Below, in pieces: positions 8,037-15,778 of a stretch of 41,003 bases of DNA. This stretch comes from Pseudomonadota bacterium (lineage in GTDB: Bacteria; Pseudomonadota; Alphaproteobacteria; GCA-2731375), in NCBI GenBank assembly GCA_027623205.1, contig JAQBYC010000033.1, positions 1-41,003 of the forward strand, given 5' to 3'. The stretch's first letter is position 1, and every line of letters starts with the position of its first letter. A program made the translations under genes and the position numbers. The notes beneath the pieces are model-generated. The model saw nothing but the letters and a program-made list of their open reading frames with translations. It searched no databases and was not told the DNA's origin.

Positions 8037-9203
8037 ATGGATCTTTCTTTTACCGACGAGCAGATTGCGGTGCGCGATACCATCGCCAAGCTGTGCGAGA
8101 AATATGACGATGCCTATTGGCTGGCCCGGGATACGGACGGCGTCTTCCCCGAGGATTTCGTCAAGGATCTGGCGGCTGGCGGCTGGCTGGGCATTGCCAT
8201 GCCCGAGGAATATGGCGGCTCCGGCCTGGGCGTGATCGAAGCCTCGTTGATGATGCAGACCATCGCGCAGTCAGGCGCCGGTTTCTCCGGCGCGTCCGCC
8301 GTGCATATCAATATCTTCGGCCCCAACCCCATCGTCGTGCATGGCACGGACGAGCAGAAGCAGCGTCTGTTGCCGCCCCTGATCGCGGGCAAGGACCGCA
8401 CCTGTTTTGGCGTCACCGAGCCCGATGCCGGCCTGGATACCACCCGGATCGAGACCAGGGCGGTGCTGACCGGCGATAAATACATCGTCAATGGGCGCAA
8501 GATGTGGACCTCCACCGCCCAGAGCGCGAACAAGATCCTGTTGCTGGCCCGCACCGCCCCCCGGGACGCGGGCGCCAAGCCCACGGACGGCATCACCATG
8601 TTCTACACCGACTTTGACCGGGACTATTGCGAAGCCCGGGTGATCGAGAAAATGGGCCGCAAGGCGGTGGATTCCAACGCCACATTTTATGACAACCTGC
8701 CGGTCCCCGTGACCGACCGCATCGGCGAGGAGGGCAAGGGCTTCTATTACCTGCTGGACGGCATCAACCCGGAACGTATTCTGGTGGCGGCGGAGGCGGT
8801 CGGTCTGGGCCGGGCCGCCCTGCGCAAGGCGGTCGACTACGCCAACGAACGGGTGGTGTTCGACCGGCCCATCGGCCAGAACCAGGGGATCCAGCACCCC
8901 CTGGCCGCGGCCTGGGCCCATCTGGAAGCTGCCGATGCCATGGTCTGGAAGGCCGCGGCGCTGTATGATGCGGGTCTCCCCTGCGGGGCGGAGGCGAATG
9001 CCGCCAAGTATCTGGCGGCCGAGGCCTGTTTCACGGCCTGCGAGCAGGCGGTGATGACCCATGGCGGCATGGGCTATGCCAAGGAATTTCACGTGGAACG
9101 CTACCTGCGGGAAAGCTTCATCGCCCGCATTGCCCCGGTCAGCCGCGAGATGATCCTGAATTTCATCGGCCAGCACGTGCTCAAGATGCCCCGCTCGTAC
9201 TGA
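8037..9203 (+). CDS. Acyl-CoA dehydrogenase (non-canonical catalytic base position)
   Basis: A 388-residue acyl-CoA dehydrogenase. The N-terminal domain begins LSFTDEQIAVRDT, the middle domain has GVTEPDAGLDTT and NGRKMWTS, and the C-terminal domain has THGGMGYAKEFHVERYLRE. The segment that normally carries the catalytic Glu (EGTxE) reads IAPVSREM, so the base is absent there. A Glu at about 246 in GINPERILVA sits where isovaleryl- and long-chain acyl-CoA dehydrogenases place theirs. ATG 8037 directly follows an in-frame GTG (8034); either could start. It diverges from the MaoC-like operon and probably belongs to the same catabolic unit. Confidence 0.94.
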   Translation: MDLSFTDEQIAVRDTIAKLCEKYDDAYWLARDTDGVFPEDFVKDLAAGGWLGIAMPEEYGGSGLGVIEASLMMQTIAQSGAGFSGASAVHINIFGPNPIVVHGTDEQKQRLLPPLIAGKDRTCFGVTEPDAGLDTTRIETRAVLTGDKYIVNGRKMWTSTAQSANKILLLARTAPRDAGAKPTDGITMFYTDFDRDYCEARVIEKMGRKAVDSNATFYDNLPVPVTDRIGEEGKGFYYLLDGINPERILVAAEAVGLGRAALRKAVDYANERVVFDRPIGQNQGIQHPLAAAWAHLEAADAMVWKAAALYDAGLPCGAEANAAKYLAAEACFTACEQAVMTHGGMGYAKEFHVERYLRESFIARIAPVSREMILNFIGQHVLKMPRSY

Positions 9204-9494
9204 TGGGCGCGCAGGATTTCAATGCCTCACCTGGCCCAGGATGCCCGGAAGTAAGTTGAAAAGGCCCTGAATTGGCGCCGTTGAATGGGCTGCGAATCGC
9301 CTAAAATCGGGAAGTTTAAAGAATCTGGAAAATGCTACCGGGCGCAATGCCGCTTGGGTGCTGGCAAAAAACCCTGCAATTGCCCTGAAGTCCAGACTGG
9401 CTGGGCGACTCCGAAGAGCGGTGCTTGTCAACCTTGATTCGCTCTGATAAATGGGGCGAATCATCAACCTCTGGCAGCAGTGAGAACAAATATC
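9204..9494. other. Non-coding stretch before the HU gene, with an inverted repeat
   Basis: These 291 bases hold no convincing gene. The one clear structure is an 8-bp inverted repeat, TGATTCGC (9435-9442) and GCGAATCA (9456-9463), ending about 30 bases before the HU start codon. It could be an operator or leader hairpin. I see no reliable promoter match, and no T-rich hairpin terminating the upstream acyl-CoA dehydrogenase. Confidence 0.4.
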
Positions 9495-9779
9495 ATGAGC
9501 AAAGCCGCACTAATAGAGCGCGTTGCCGCAAAGGGCAAACTCTCGAAAGCCGAAGCCAGCCGCTTGGTCGACCTCGTCATGGGCGAAATCCAAGGCGGTC
9601 TGAAAGCCGCCAAAAAGGAAGGCAAGTACACGATTGGCACTTTCGGCACCTTCTCCGTCACCAAGCGGGCCGCCCGCAAGGGCCGCAATCCGCAAACTGG
9701 CGAGCCGATCAAGATCAAGGCGTCGAAGGTCCTGAAGTTCAAGCCGGCCGCGCAACTAAAAAGGGCTGCTGGCTGCTAG
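9495..9779 (+). CDS. HU-family histone-like DNA-binding protein
   Basis: A 94-residue HU/IHF-family nucleoid protein that binds and bends DNA as a dimer. It has the N-terminal helical dimerisation part (KAALIERVAAKGKLSKAEA), the TIGTFGTFSV strand, and the DNA-binding arm with the hallmark RNPQTGEPI and a basic KIKASKVLKFKP tail. Length matches the family (about 90). ATG 9495 gives the canonical N-terminus; an upstream in-frame start at 9480 would add five non-conserved residues. It stands alone, flanked by metabolic genes. It is more HU-like than IHF-like. Confidence 0.95.
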   Translation: MSKAALIERVAAKGKLSKAEASRLVDLVMGEIQGGLKAAKKEGKYTIGTFGTFSVTKRAARKGRNPQTGEPIKIKASKVLKFKPAAQLKRAAGC

Positions 9780-9900
9780 CTGTCATGTGAGACGCAATTG
9801 TCTGCGCCTTACGCTGGCACGGAAGAATTAGGGGGTTCGCGGCCAGGTCGCGGGCCCCTTAATCCGTTTGGCGCGATTGACGGGAATGGGGAGGATGACG

Positions 9901-11589
9901 ATGAACCAGTTGAGCGGCGCGGAGGCCCTGGTGCACATGCTGCAGGGCCATGGCGTCGACTATATCTTTGGCCTGTGCGGCGATACCTCGCTGCCGTTCT
10001 ATGATGCGCTGTATCGCCTGAACCACGGCATGACCCATATTCTAAGCCGCGATGAAAGATCGGCGGCGTACATGGCGGATGGCTATGCCCGGGTGTCGGG
10101 AAAAGTCGGCGTCTGCGAGGGACCCAGCGGTGGCGGCGCCACCTATATTGCGCCGGGCCTGGTGGAGGCGAATGAAAGCGCCATCCCCATCCTTGCCATC
10201 ACCAGTGACATTTCCGTCGCCGCCCGCGGCCGCTATGCCTTGACGGAATTGGATCAATCGGCCCTGTTCCGCCCCCTGACAAAATGGAACGGGGTTATCG
10301 AACGGGCCGAGGATGTGCCGAAGATGCTGCGCGCGGCGTTTCGCCAAATGACCACCGGGCGGCCCGGTTCGGCCCATCTGGCGTTGCCCTTCGATGTGCA
10401 GAAAGGCGCCGTGGATGCCGCCGATATTTGGTGCGATCCCGATCTGGGGCGTCACCCGGCCTGGCCCACGGGGCCTGATCCGGCGGCGGTGCCGCGCCTG
10501 GCCCGGGTGCTATTGGCGGCGCGCAATCCGGTTATCGTCTGCGGCGGCGGCGTTGTTTTGGCGGGCGCCGAGGCCGAATTGGGCCGTCTGGCGGAACGAC
10601 TGGCGATCCCGGTGGCAACCACCATAAGCGGCAAGGGCTCCATATCCGAGGATCACCCCCTGGCGGTCGGCGTGGTGGGCAGCAATGGCGGTGTGGTGGA
10701 AACCCGCCGCTTCATGGAACAGGCGGATCTGTTGCTGTTGATCGGCTGCCGGGCCGGTTCGGTCACCACCGAACGCTGGCGCTATCCCGTTCCCGGGCGC
10801 TGCCACGTCGCCCATATCGATAGCGACCCCGGTGTGATCGGCGCGAACTATCCAACCGAGGCGGCCATGGTGGGCGATGCCCGCCTGGCCCTGGCTGCCC
10901 TCAATGCCGAAATCGGCACGCCGGCGCCCCCCCAGCGGGATTTGAACGCGGCCGCGGTGGCCCGGGCCAAGGCGGCCAAGTTCGCGGCGTTCAAGCAACT
11001 GGCGGAAAGCGATGAACGGCCCATCCGGCCCGAACGTCTGGTCGCCGCCTTGTCGGAACTGCTGGCTGACGATGCCGTATTGATTGCCGATCCAGGCACG
11101 CCGTGCCCGTATCTTTCGGCCTATTACCCGGTCAAGCGCACGGGCCGGCAGTTTTTCTCCAACCGGGCCCACGGCGCCCTGGGCTATTCCCTGCCGGCGG
11201 CGGTGGGGGCCTACTATGGCCGTCCGGGCGCCAAGATCGTGGCGGTCATGGGCGACGGCAGTTTCGGTTTCAATGCCGGCGAGCTGGAAACCGTGGCCCG
11301 CCTTGGCCTGCCCATTACCTTCGTGGTGGTTTCCAATGGGGTCTTTGGCTGGATCAAGGCCGGGCAGAAGTCGGGCTTCGACGGGCGCTATTTCTCGGTG
11401 GATTTTTCCACCACGGACCATGCCCGTGTCGCCGAGGCGTTCGGCCTGCGGGCCTGGCGCGTAGAGGATCCGGGCGAACTGAAAGGCAAGCTGGCGGCGG
11501 CGTTGAATTGTCCGGGTCCATCGCTGATCGACGTGATCTGTCAGCCCCTGCAGGACGCCCACGCCCCGGTCAGCGAGTGGATTGCCTGA
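9901..11589 (+). CDS. Acetolactate synthase-like thiamine diphosphate enzyme
   Basis: A 562-residue ThDP-dependent enzyme with the three-domain layout of acetolactate synthase and related 2-oxo acid decarboxylases or lyases. Glu52 (RDERSAAYMADGYARVSG) is the cofactor-activating Glu. The C-terminal domain has MGDGSFGFNAGELE (GDG at about 451-453) and SNGVFGW, the ThDP and magnesium-binding motif. The start is ATG 9901 because GGGGAGG lies six bases upstream; in-frame codons at 9868, 9886 and 9895 are less likely. No small regulatory (IlvH-like) subunit gene is nearby, which argues against a biosynthetic acetolactate synthase and for a catabolic enzyme such as a carboligase, oxalyl-CoA or sulfoacetaldehyde-type relative. 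The adjacent MFS gene may supply its substrate. Exact reaction unknown. Confidence 0.88.
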   Translation: MNQLSGAEALVHMLQGHGVDYIFGLCGDTSLPFYDALYRLNHGMTHILSRDERSAAYMADGYARVSGKVGVCEGPSGGGATYIAPGLVEANESAIPILAITSDISVAARGRYALTELDQSALFRPLTKWNGVIERAEDVPKMLRAAFRQMTTGRPGSAHLALPFDVQKGAVDAADIWCDPDLGRHPAWPTGPDPAAVPRLARVLLAARNPVIVCGGGVVLAGAEAELGRLAERLAIPVATTISGKGSISEDHPLAVGVVGSNGGVVETRRFMEQADLLLLIGCRAGSVTTERWRYPVPGRCHVAHIDSDPGVIGANYPTEAAMVGDARLALAALNAEIGTPAPPQRDLNAAAVARAKAAKFAAFKQLAESDERPIRPERLVAALSELLADDAVLIADPGTPCPYLSAYYPVKRTGRQFFSNRAHGALGYSLPAAVGAYYGRPGAKIVAVMGDGSFGFNAGELETVARLGLPITFVVVSNGVFGWIKAGQKSGFDGRYFSVDFSTTDHARVAEAFGLRAWRVEDPGELKGKLAAALNCPGPSLIDVICQPLQDAHAPVSEWIA

Positions 11590-11615
11590 ATGCGGGTTTT
11601 TCGGGCAAGCTGCCG

Positions 11616-11635
11616 CCGCGGGAAACCTTCCGCGG
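11616..11635. other. 6-bp GC hairpin between the ThDP enzyme and MFS genes
   Basis: CCGCGG (11616-11621) and CCGCGG (11630-11635) form a self-complementary stem with an 8-base loop, 26 bases after the ThDP enzyme stop. No T-run follows, so it is at best a weak attenuator or an mRNA 3'-end stabiliser. Confidence 0.3.
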
Positions 11636-11703
11636 TATGGGAATGGCGGCCTGATGGTGCGGCGTGGTGACATATTTCATTTTATGGTCAAGGGTATGGA
11701 TCG

Positions 11704-12933
11704 GTGACGGCGCAACAGGTTGACCATCGGGGGGCGCACGCCCTGGGGCTGATTGGCGCCGGCCATTTTATGAGCCATTTCTATGGCCTGACCCTGCCGC
11801 CGATGTTCCCGATCTTCAAGGCTGAATTTGACGTCAGCTATGCGGCCCTTGGCTTGCTGATGGCGGCCTATGGCCTGATTGGCGGCCTGTTGCAGGCGCC
11901 GGTCGGCTACCTTGTTGACCGTGCCGGACCCGGCCGGGTGCTGATTGCCGGCATGGGCCTGATCGCCGTCTCGACCGGCGCCATCGGCTTCGCGGACAGC
12001 TACGGGGCGCTGTTCGTCCTGGCGGTGCTGGCGGGCATCGGCAATAGTGTGTTCCATCCGGCCGACTACGCCATATTGGCGCGGGTCATGAACCAGCGGA
12101 CCTTGGGGCGGGCCTACAGCATTCATACCTTCGTCGGTTTTTTTGGCGGCAGTGTCGCGCCCATGACGATGATCGCCCTTGCGGCCGCAACCGCCTGGGG
12201 CTGGCGGGCGGCCTTTGTTGCCATGGGTGGCGTTGGGATCATCGTGTTGCTGGCGATGATCATAAAGAGCGGCCTGCTGGACGCGGAGCTGTCGGCGGAT
12301 CGGGCGGGCGCCGAAAGCGCCGCCGCGCGCCAGCCGGCGCCCGGCCGGTTCTCGTTCCTGACGCCGCCGGTATTGTTCTTCTTTCTGTTTTTTGTTGCCT
12401 TCGGGATGACCAGCGGCGGTCTGTTTTCTTTCACGGCGACCATCCTGACCCAGGTTCACGGGGTCGACCTGTCGGTGGCCAATACGGCATTTTCGGGATT
12501 TCTCTTTGCGCTGGCATTTGGCGTGCTCGCCGGTGGTGTCATTGCCGACCGCCTGGGCCGGCATGGTCTGGTTACCGCCATCGCCATGATCGGGGGTGCG
12601 GCCGTGCTGTGTCTGGTGGCCGGCATTCAAATGCCCACCGTTGCGCTGGTCCTGGCCATGGCGGCGGTTGGTCTGGCCCTGGGCGTGGTTCTCCCGGCCC
12701 GGGACATGTTGCTGCGCGCCATGACGCCTACCGAACAGACGGGCAAGGTGGTCGGCTTCGTGTTCGTCGGGCTTAGCCTGGGGTCAAGTGTTTCGCCCTA
12801 CCTGTTTGGCTGGATGATCGACCAGGGCGGGGCCTCGTCGGTCTTTGTCCTGTGCGCTGTCTTCATGGTTTGCGCCATGCTGGCAACCACGGCCGCACAG
12901 GCGGTTGCGCCGCGCCGCGCCGCGGCGATGTAA
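11704..12933 (+). CDS. Major facilitator superfamily transporter
   Basis: A 409-residue integral membrane protein with about 12 hydrophobic segments and a central hydrophilic loop near residues 190-220, the MFS pattern. The N-terminus (GHFMSHFYGLTLPPMFP and FDVSYAALGLL) and LVDRAGPGRVL, the loop 2-3 motif, resemble the fosmidomycin-resistance (FSR)-like subfamily. The start is GTG 11704, with AAGGG about 10 bases upstream; the ATG at 11696 is out of frame. It follows the ThDP enzyme by 114 bases on the same strand and may export or import a related small molecule. The gene converges on the minus-strand carboxymuconolactone decarboxylase-like gene, with a palindromic element between them. Confidence 0.9.
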   Translation: MTAQQVDHRGAHALGLIGAGHFMSHFYGLTLPPMFPIFKAEFDVSYAALGLLMAAYGLIGGLLQAPVGYLVDRAGPGRVLIAGMGLIAVSTGAIGFADSYGALFVLAVLAGIGNSVFHPADYAILARVMNQRTLGRAYSIHTFVGFFGGSVAPMTMIALAAATAWGWRAAFVAMGGVGIIVLLAMIIKSGLLDAELSADRAGAESAAARQPAPGRFSFLTPPVLFFFLFFVAFGMTSGGLFSFTATILTQVHGVDLSVANTAFSGFLFALAFGVLAGGVIADRLGRHGLVTAIAMIGGAAVLCLVAGIQMPTVALVLAMAAVGLALGVVLPARDMLLRAMTPTEQTGKVVGFVFVGLSLGSSVSPYLFGWMIDQGGASSVFVLCAVFMVCAMLATTAAQAVAPRRAAAM

Positions 12934-12999
12934 TCGCCGGGTTGAAGGCACGGGCCGCCTGGCGCATGTTTCCTTAATACATGCCCGGACTCTTTAAGA

Positions 13000-13064
13000 T
13001 TAGAGCAATTAAACCAATTACTTAAGTCGCGAAAGGGACTCTGATGAATTGAAAATTGCTCTAA
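13000..13064. repeat. 65-base imperfect palindromic intergenic element
   Basis: TTAGAGCAATT (13000-13010) is the exact reverse complement of AATTGCTCTAA (13054-13064). Inner parts also pair imperfectly (CAATT and AGTC facing GACT and GAATTG), so the whole 65 bases form one long hairpin. It lies between convergent genes and overlaps the stop codon of the minus-strand gene (13061-13063). Its ends resemble the TTAGAGCA...TGCTCTAA palindromic repeats scattered in rhizobial genomes, so it may be a dispersed repeat that also serves as a bidirectional terminator. I see only this copy in the window. Confidence 0.5.
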
Positions 13065-13816
13065 CCGGCCGCCTTGGCGGCTTTCACCAGAATAGGCACG
13101 CTTTCGGTCATGCTGTGGACGCCAATGGCGGTCACCAGTTCCAGCACCTCCATCAGCTCATCCTTGCTGGCGCCGTGCTTGATGGCGTTCCTGATATGCT
13201 GGCGCAGCCCCGGCTCGTAGAGATGGGTTGTCGCCGCGTCGATGGCGATGTAGACGAATTCCTTTACCTTCGGTGGCAGCGGGCCGGTGAGCCAGGGTAC
13301 GGAAGAGAGCTTCAGATAGGCCTCGAAGAAGTCGGGGCTGAGCAGCAAAAGTCCCTCCAGAAACGGGGCCCAATAGCCGCGGTTCTCGGTAAAGGACGCC
13401 TTGAGCGCGATCTGCCGTTGGTCCAGCGTCACCTCGTCCAGCATGCCGGCGGCATCGAGTTCTTCCAGCAGGATTGGCACGCCGACGGTGCAGGTGTGAA
13501 TGCCGAGCACGCTGGTCAGTTGCAGCACTTCGAACACCTCGTCCACCGTGGCGCCGTGGCGCAGGGCATTCTGGATATGGATGCGGGTGCCCGCGTTGTA
13601 GAGGTGGGTGGTCGAGGCATCGGCGGCAATATACATAAACTCCTTGACCTTGGGCTCCAGCACCCCGTGCTTCCAAGGCACCGACGACAGCTCGGAATAG
13701 GCCTCGAAATAGTCGGGGCTGATGTGCAGAATTTGCTCCCAAACTTCCGACCAATAGCCGCGGTTCTCAATGAAGGTGTCCTTGATCGCCTGCTGGCGTT
13801 CGCTCAGATCAGTCAT
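13061..13816 (-). CDS. Tandem-duplicated carboxymuconolactone decarboxylase-like protein
   Basis: A 251-residue protein made of two homologous halves of about 125 residues. Each has ENRGYW, SPD(Y/F)FEAY, (E/L)LSSVPW, PKVKEF(M/V)YIA, (S/A)TTHLY, a H-I-x-NA-hydrophobic-(R/K)HGA segment and a GIH/GVH strand. This is the AhpD/carboxymuconolactone decarboxylase fold. The CxxC redox motif of AhpD is absent, so peroxide reduction is unlikely. A decarboxylase or hydrolase role on a cyclic acid is possible, but the substrate is unknown. ATG 13816 has AGGA nine bases upstream. It lies 13 bases after the zinc alcohol dehydrogenase gene, so the two probably form an operon. Confidence 0.85.
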   Translation of the reverse strand: MTDLSERQQAIKDTFIENRGYWSEVWEQILHISPDYFEAYSELSSVPWKHGVLEPKVKEFMYIAADASTTHLYNAGTRIHIQNALRHGATVDEVFEVLQLTSVLGIHTCTVGVPILLEELDAAGMLDEVTLDQRQIALKASFTENRGYWAPFLEGLLLLSPDFFEAYLKLSSVPWLTGPLPPKVKEFVYIAIDAATTHLYEPGLRQHIRNAIKHGASKDELMEVLELVTAIGVHSMTESVPILVKAAKAAG

Positions 13817-13829
13817 CGCTTTGTCCTAT

Positions 13830-14882
13830 TCACGATGGCAGGAAGACGCCCTTGCCGGAATTCTGTTGATCGAATAGCTGGTAGGCCTCCTCTGCCTGCT
13901 CCAGCCGCCAGCGGTGGCTGAAAAGACGGTCGACGTCGACGCCGCGGTCGGCCACGAAGCGGGCGCAATCCATCAGCCCGACGGTGGAGAAGGTCCACGA
14001 GCCCATCAAGGTGATCTGCCGGCGCAACAAATCAGGGCTGACCTCCAACGTGACCTCGCCGCCCTCGCCAACATAACAGCAGGCGCCCCAGGCCCGGGTG
14101 GCGCGCACCGCCTGGGCGCGTGCCTGGGGCGAGGAAGAGGCGTCCAGCGTCTTATGGGCGCCCTCGCCATGGGTAAGTTCCAGGATCGTCCGTACCGGAT
14201 CGCCGGCGCCCGGATCAAGGGTGACAGCCGCGCCCATCTCGGTGGCCAGCTGGCGGCGCTCCGGCGAGATGTCCAGCGCGATCACCCGCGCGCCCATGGC
14301 ATGCGCCAGTTGCGTTGCCGACAGACCGACCGGCCCCTGGCCAAAGATGGCGATGGTCTCGTCGCCGTGCAGCGACAGCCGGCCCAGGGCGCCATAGGCA
14401 GTGCCGGTGCCGCAGGCGATTGCGGCGCCGGTTTCGAAGGATAGTTCATCGGGCAGCGTCACCAGGGTATCGACCGGCACTTTCATGTAGGGCGCGTGGG
14501 CGCCGTGGGCGACCGAGCCGAAGACCACGGCGCCATCGACGCACATCTGCCGCCAGCCGGCCATGCAGTGCCGGCAAACGCCGCAGCCCTGGTAGTGGTG
14601 GTCGATCACCCGCTGGCCGATCCGCGCTTCGCGCGGGGTTACCGCCGAACCCAGTTCGGCAACGACGCCGCAGGGCTCGTGGCCGGCGATCACCGGCTCC
14701 ATCGAGCGCTTGATGCCGCCGCGCACCACACCGGGGACGAACGGCTCGCGATAGCCCTTAAGATCGGTGCCGCACATGCCGGAGGCCTTGATCTCCAGAA
14801 TGACATCGCGCGGACCCGGCTGCGGATCGGGGAACTCGCGCAGTTCGGTCCTGCGCGCACCGAGAAATACGACACCTTTCAT
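13830..14882 (-). CDS. Zinc-dependent medium-chain alcohol dehydrogenase
   Basis: A 350-residue MDR-superfamily NAD(P)-dependent dehydrogenase. Catalytic zinc ligands are visible in SGMCGTDLKGY (Cys) and AGHEPCG (His-Glu). The structural-zinc cysteines are in GCGVCRHCMAGWRQMC, and the Rossmann motif is FGQGPVGLSA. An acidic residue in ALDISPERR at the end of the second strand suggests NAD preference. ATG 14882 is preceded by a strong AAAGGAG. It is the first gene of an operon with the duplicated carboxymuconolactone decarboxylase-like protein and diverges from the solute-binding-like gene. The substrate is an unknown alcohol or polyol-like compound; threonine or sorbitol dehydrogenase-like relatives are possible. 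Confidence 0.93.
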   Translation of the reverse strand: MKGVVFLGARRTELREFPDPQPGPRDVILEIKASGMCGTDLKGYREPFVPGVVRGGIKRSMEPVIAGHEPCGVVAELGSAVTPREARIGQRVIDHHYQGCGVCRHCMAGWRQMCVDGAVVFGSVAHGAHAPYMKVPVDTLVTLPDELSFETGAAIACGTGTAYGALGRLSLHGDETIAIFGQGPVGLSATQLAHAMGARVIALDISPERRQLATEMGAAVTLDPGAGDPVRTILELTHGEGAHKTLDASSSPQARAQAVRATRAWGACCYVGEGGEVTLEVSPDLLRRQITLMGSWTFSTVGLMDCARFVADRGVDVDRLFSHRWRLEQAEEAYQLFDQQNSGKGVFLPS

Positions 14883-14902
14883 CTTCCAAATCTCCTTTGT
14901 TT

Positions 14903-14932
14903 TGGCAATGCTAACGATATGTCATGGCAATG
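14903..14932. promoter_or_regulatory. Direct repeat TGGCAATG x2 in a divergent promoter region
   Basis: TGGCAATG occurs at 14903-14910 and 14925-14932, exactly 22 bases (two helical turns) apart, in the region between the divergent alcohol dehydrogenase and solute-binding-like genes. A third partial copy, TGGCAAT, is at 15027-15033. The spacing on one helix face would suit a regulator binding as a tandem dimer. No regulator gene is nearby, so this is a candidate only. Confidence 0.3.
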
Positions 14933-15049
14933 ACCATGCGCGATTAACCGACAGGGCGGGCCGCGCGGCTTGCGACAAGTCGGCCTTGCGGCCCGGGGGA
15001 ACCGTCGCATAGGATATTTTCACCTTTGGCAATTGCAGGCGCATCCATC

Positions 15050-15778
15050 ATGTCCCAGGACGTTATTTCCGAACTCGCCGCAAGCGGCACACTCCGCGCG
15101 GGGATCAATTTGTCGAACCCGCTGCTCGTCACGGGGTCCACTGCAACCGGCGATCCGGTCGGTGTTTCCCCTGACCTGGCGCGCGCGATCGCGGACCGCC
15201 TAGGGGTTGCGCTTGCCTATGTGCCGTTTGCCTCGCCCGGCGAGGTGGCCGATGCGGCGGGCAACGATGCTTGGGATATCGCCCTGATCGCGGCCGAGCA
15301 GGCCCGCGCCGAGACCATGGCCTTCACCCCTGCCTATGTGGAGATCGAGGCGACCTATCTGGTGCCGGAAGACTCTGATTTCCGTTCGGTGGAGGATGTG
15401 GACCGCGCGGGCGTGCGGATCGCGGTTTCGGGCAGAAGCGCCTATGACCTTTACCTCACCCGCACGCTCAAGCATGCGGAACTGCATCGCGGGAAAGGTT
15501 TAGGGGGCGCCGTCGATCTGTTTGTCAGTGAAAAACTGGACGCCCTGGCCGGACTGCGCCCGGCCTTGAACGAAGACGTCGAAAAATTGCCCAGCATGCG
15601 CATTCTGGATGGACGCTATACCACCGTGCAGCAGGCCGTTGGCACCAAACCGGAGAATAAGGCGGCCGCCGTGTTTCTGCGGGACTTCGTGGCCGAGGCA
15701 AAAAAAAGCGGGCTGATCGCCCAACTGATTGCACGCCACGGCGTCGAAGGGCGCCTGCTGGTCGCCTTCGACGATTAG
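15050..15778 (+). CDS. Periplasmic solute-binding-like protein (family 3) without signal peptide
   Basis: A 242-residue protein with the fold features of family 3 extracellular solute-binding proteins: GTLRAGINLSNPLLV, GVSPDLARAIADRLG, WDIALIAAE, FTPAYVEIEATYLV, then RIAVSGRSAYDLYL and VFLRDFVAEAKKSG. Neither ATG 15050 nor an upstream in-frame TTG (15026) gives a signal peptide or lipobox, and no ABC permease or ATPase gene is nearby. It is therefore probably cytoplasmic, either a ligand-binding or sequestering protein or a cyclohexadienyl dehydratase-like enzyme of this fold. Its stop overlaps the stop of the convergent GMC oxidoreductase gene by four bases. Confidence 0.8.
   Translation: MSQDVISELAASGTLRAGINLSNPLLVTGSTATGDPVGVSPDLARAIADRLGVALAYVPFASPGEVADAAGNDAWDIALIAAEQARAETMAFTPAYVEIEATYLVPEDSDFRSVEDVDRAGVRIAVSGRSAYDLYLTRTLKHAELHRGKGLGGAVDLFVSEKLDALAGLRPALNEDVEKLPSMRILDGRYTTVQQAVGTKPENKAAAVFLRDFVAEAKKSGLIAQLIARHGVEGRLLVAFDD

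Noticed and set aside
9361-9390. A TGGCA...TGCAA sigma-54-like match upstream of the HU gene
   Set aside because: The GG and GC elements are separated by 11 bases instead of 10, which sigma-54 promoters do not tolerate well.
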